A DNA stretch of 64,000 bases, from positions 1-64,000 of the forward strand of contig MU400660.1 in NCBI GenBank assembly GCA_022578965.1. Direction: 5' to 3'. Shown here in pieces: positions 62,619-64,000 of this stretch; position 1 is the first letter of the stretch; each line of letters begins with the position of its first letter. Origin of the DNA: Xylaria sp. FL1777. Its lineage: Eukaryota; Ascomycota; Sordariomycetes; Xylariales; Xylariaceae. The notes beneath the pieces were generated by a model. The model was not told the origin of the DNA and did not search any database. It saw nothing but the letters and a program-made list of their open reading frames with translations. The position numbers and the translations under genes are program-made.

Positions 62619-63523
62619 ATTTATATTTTTTTTAGCGTATTAATTTAACTTAAACTTATTTAGTTCTAGTTATAGAATTAGCTTAATAATATTTTGCTAA
62701 GCTTAGTAGTATAACATTAAATATTTCTAGAATTAATCTTAGCATATAAAATAAAAAAGGTAGTATTTTAAAGCTGTTTAATTATAATAACCTTTTTATA
62801 TATAAGCTTAAATAGATTTTAAAATATGCTAACTATTAGCTTACTTTTTGTATTAAGTTCGTTTATAACTTTTAGTTTACTTAAATATATAGTATTTAAA
62901 TATAAAAATATAACTTTGCTATAAAAAAGTAATAAAATTAGCTTTAAAAGCTTAAGTACGTTGTTTTGCATTAAGTAGCTTTAAATTAAATACTATAGCA
63001 AAAAAAAAAGTATAGTTATAAATAACAGCAAACCAAAATTTACTTAAAAAAACCGGAATTATAACATAGCATAAAGGTTAATACAGCTTAAATTTTCTTA
63101 AAACCTGGTTACTAAATCCTTTGCTTAATTGCTAATTAGCATTTGTAAAAAAAAGTTCTTTATTTTTTATATAAGTTTAAATATTTTTAGTTATAAATTA
63201 AAAACCTTTATATATTTGCGTTTTAATAAAGCAAAACTTATTAAACTTATTATATAATAGTTTTATTTTTTTATTAGGATTTATATTTAGTTTTAAGATT
63301 ATGTACTAAGTATAGTTACGTAAAAAGCGCTAAAGAAAGTCTGTTATAGCTTAAGTTTAAAAATAAAAAGTTAAATATTAGTTTTTATTAAAGTAGAAAA
63401 AAAAAAAGCAAAACTATAAAAAGGTTAAAGCTTTTAAATATTAATATATAAATTTTAGTTTTTAGGTAGTATAATAAGCTAAAGCTATTATAACTTATTA
63501 AAATAGTGCAGTATTTATAAGAA

Positions 63524-64000
63524 GTATAGCTTTGTTAAGTTGTAAACACTAGTATTATTTTATGTTACTATTTTTAGTATATAGTTAAATTGCGTAAAGT
63601 AAAAAAAATGAAAATTTAGACTATAAAAAAGTGTAGTACTTATAAAAAGTGTAGCTTTGTTAAATTATAAACACTAAGATTGTTTTATGCTACTATTTCT
63701 AGGAAAGAAATAAAGATTTAGTTTATAAAAAAGCATAGTAACTATAGTAAGTATAGCTTTGTTAAGTTATAAACACTAGGATTATTTTATGCTACTATTT
63801 CTAAAAAAGAAATAAAGATTTAAACTATAAAAAGGCGTAGTGCTTGTAGTAAGTGTAGCTTTGTTAGATTATAAACACTAAGATTATTTTATGCTACTAT
63901 TTCTAAAAAAGAAATAAAAATCTAGTTTATAAAAAAGTATAATGCTTATAGTAAATAGCTTTATTAAATTATAAACTTTAAGATTATTATGCAGTATACT
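63524..64000 (+). repeat. ~102-bp tandem array running off the window end
   Basis: The word GTRTAGCTTTGTTA starts at 63524, 63649, 63751 and 63853, and a diverged form at about 63954. Spacings are 125, then three of about 102. Each unit also holds TATAAACACTARGATT, TTTTATGCTACTATTTCT and AAAGAAATAAAGAT. Differences between units are mainly A/G and C/T. The array continues beyond base 64000, so its full length is unknown. Confidence 0.88.

Larger units (their letters stand above)
15431..64000. repeat. Giant AT-rich block with RIP signature, no intact genes
   Basis: From 15431 to the window end no intact gene is visible, and the longest open frames are under 110 codons and AT-coded. Hand counts of G+C in four lines are 5/60 (18961), 6/60 (20401), 8/60 (30001) and 12/60 (45001). 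Over the first three of these, CA+TG is 5 against 14 for AC+GT (about 0.36), far below the ~1.03 threshold commonly used for RIP. Surviving cytosines are often followed by T, commonly as AGCT. Inside lie the separately listed mobile elements and arrays. Elsewhere in the block I see only RIP-degraded, stop-filled sequence. Runs of several kb are either A-rich or T-rich on the plus strand (T-rich about 22-27 kb and 55.6-58.2 kb; A-rich about 48.5-53.4 kb), as expected of former coding elements in different orientations. It is probably H3K9-methylated heterochromatin; whether it is centromeric, subtelomeric or an AT isochore cannot be decided here. Confidence 0.9.

Noticed and set aside
15431..64000. 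Mitochondrial or plasmid DNA as the source of the AT-rich block
   Set aside because: No long frames, no rRNA or tRNA genes and no homing endonucleases are seen over 48 kb, and the block is contiguous with nuclear genes. The dinucleotide bias fits RIP instead.

Overview
The window comes from a filamentous ascomycete (Pezizomycotina, most likely a Sordariomycete). The reasons are intron-containing genes with short GT-AG introns and CTAAC/CTGAC-like branch sites, fungus-typical families (bZIP with a DUF3425 domain, TPO-type DHA1 transporter, Kex2-processed secreted protein), TACCTA-rich intergenic DNA, and a very large block carrying the signature of repeat-induced point mutation (RIP). No database search was possible; families are named from motifs I can read.

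The window has two very different parts. Bases 1 to about 15,430 are ordinary gene-bearing DNA with seven protein genes: an unidentified basic, Pro/Ala-rich protein (minus, 449-1291); a three-exon kinase-like protein whose DFG Asp is missing (plus, 2619-4499); a two-exon short-chain dehydrogenase (minus, 5540-6563); a divergent three-exon bZIP/DUF3425 protein whose basic region lacks the invariant Asn (plus, 7229-8329); a Ser/Thr/Asn-rich secreted protein (minus, 8518-9132); a 13-exon MFS transporter (minus, 10034-12589); and a two-exon microbial-type PARG-domain protein (minus, 13300-14471). A degenerate Ser/Thr-rich coding remnant lies near 5.0-5.4 kb. The SDR and bZIP genes share a 665-bp divergent promoter that holds four copies of a GTGAGCANGCTGCATG-like motif. 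No PKS, NRPS or terpene synthase is present, so a biosynthetic cluster cannot be claimed.

From about 15,430 to the end (48.6 kb, continuing past the window) base composition collapses. Four 60-base lines counted by hand have 8-20% G+C. CA and TG are scarce relative to AC and GT, and many surviving cytosines sit in CpT, often as AGCT. There is no intact gene. This looks like an exhausted RIP/heterochromatin block, possibly a pericentromeric or subtelomeric AT isochore. Structure is still visible: a compact 839-bp terminal-inverted-repeat element that largely escaped RIP (15868-16706); a 7.67-kb interval bounded by two 298-bp inverted repeats about 91% identical, with differences almost all transitions (47879-55546); a ~300-bp dispersed direct repeat (26.7 and 28.6 kb); several tandem arrays (19.2, 20.1, 27.5, 32.9 and 63.5 kb); and possible remains of a Ty1/copia-like polyprotein (40.0 and 43.4 kb).

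The most notable unexplained structure is the 7.67-kb inverted-repeat element. I could not assign it to a known transposon family.
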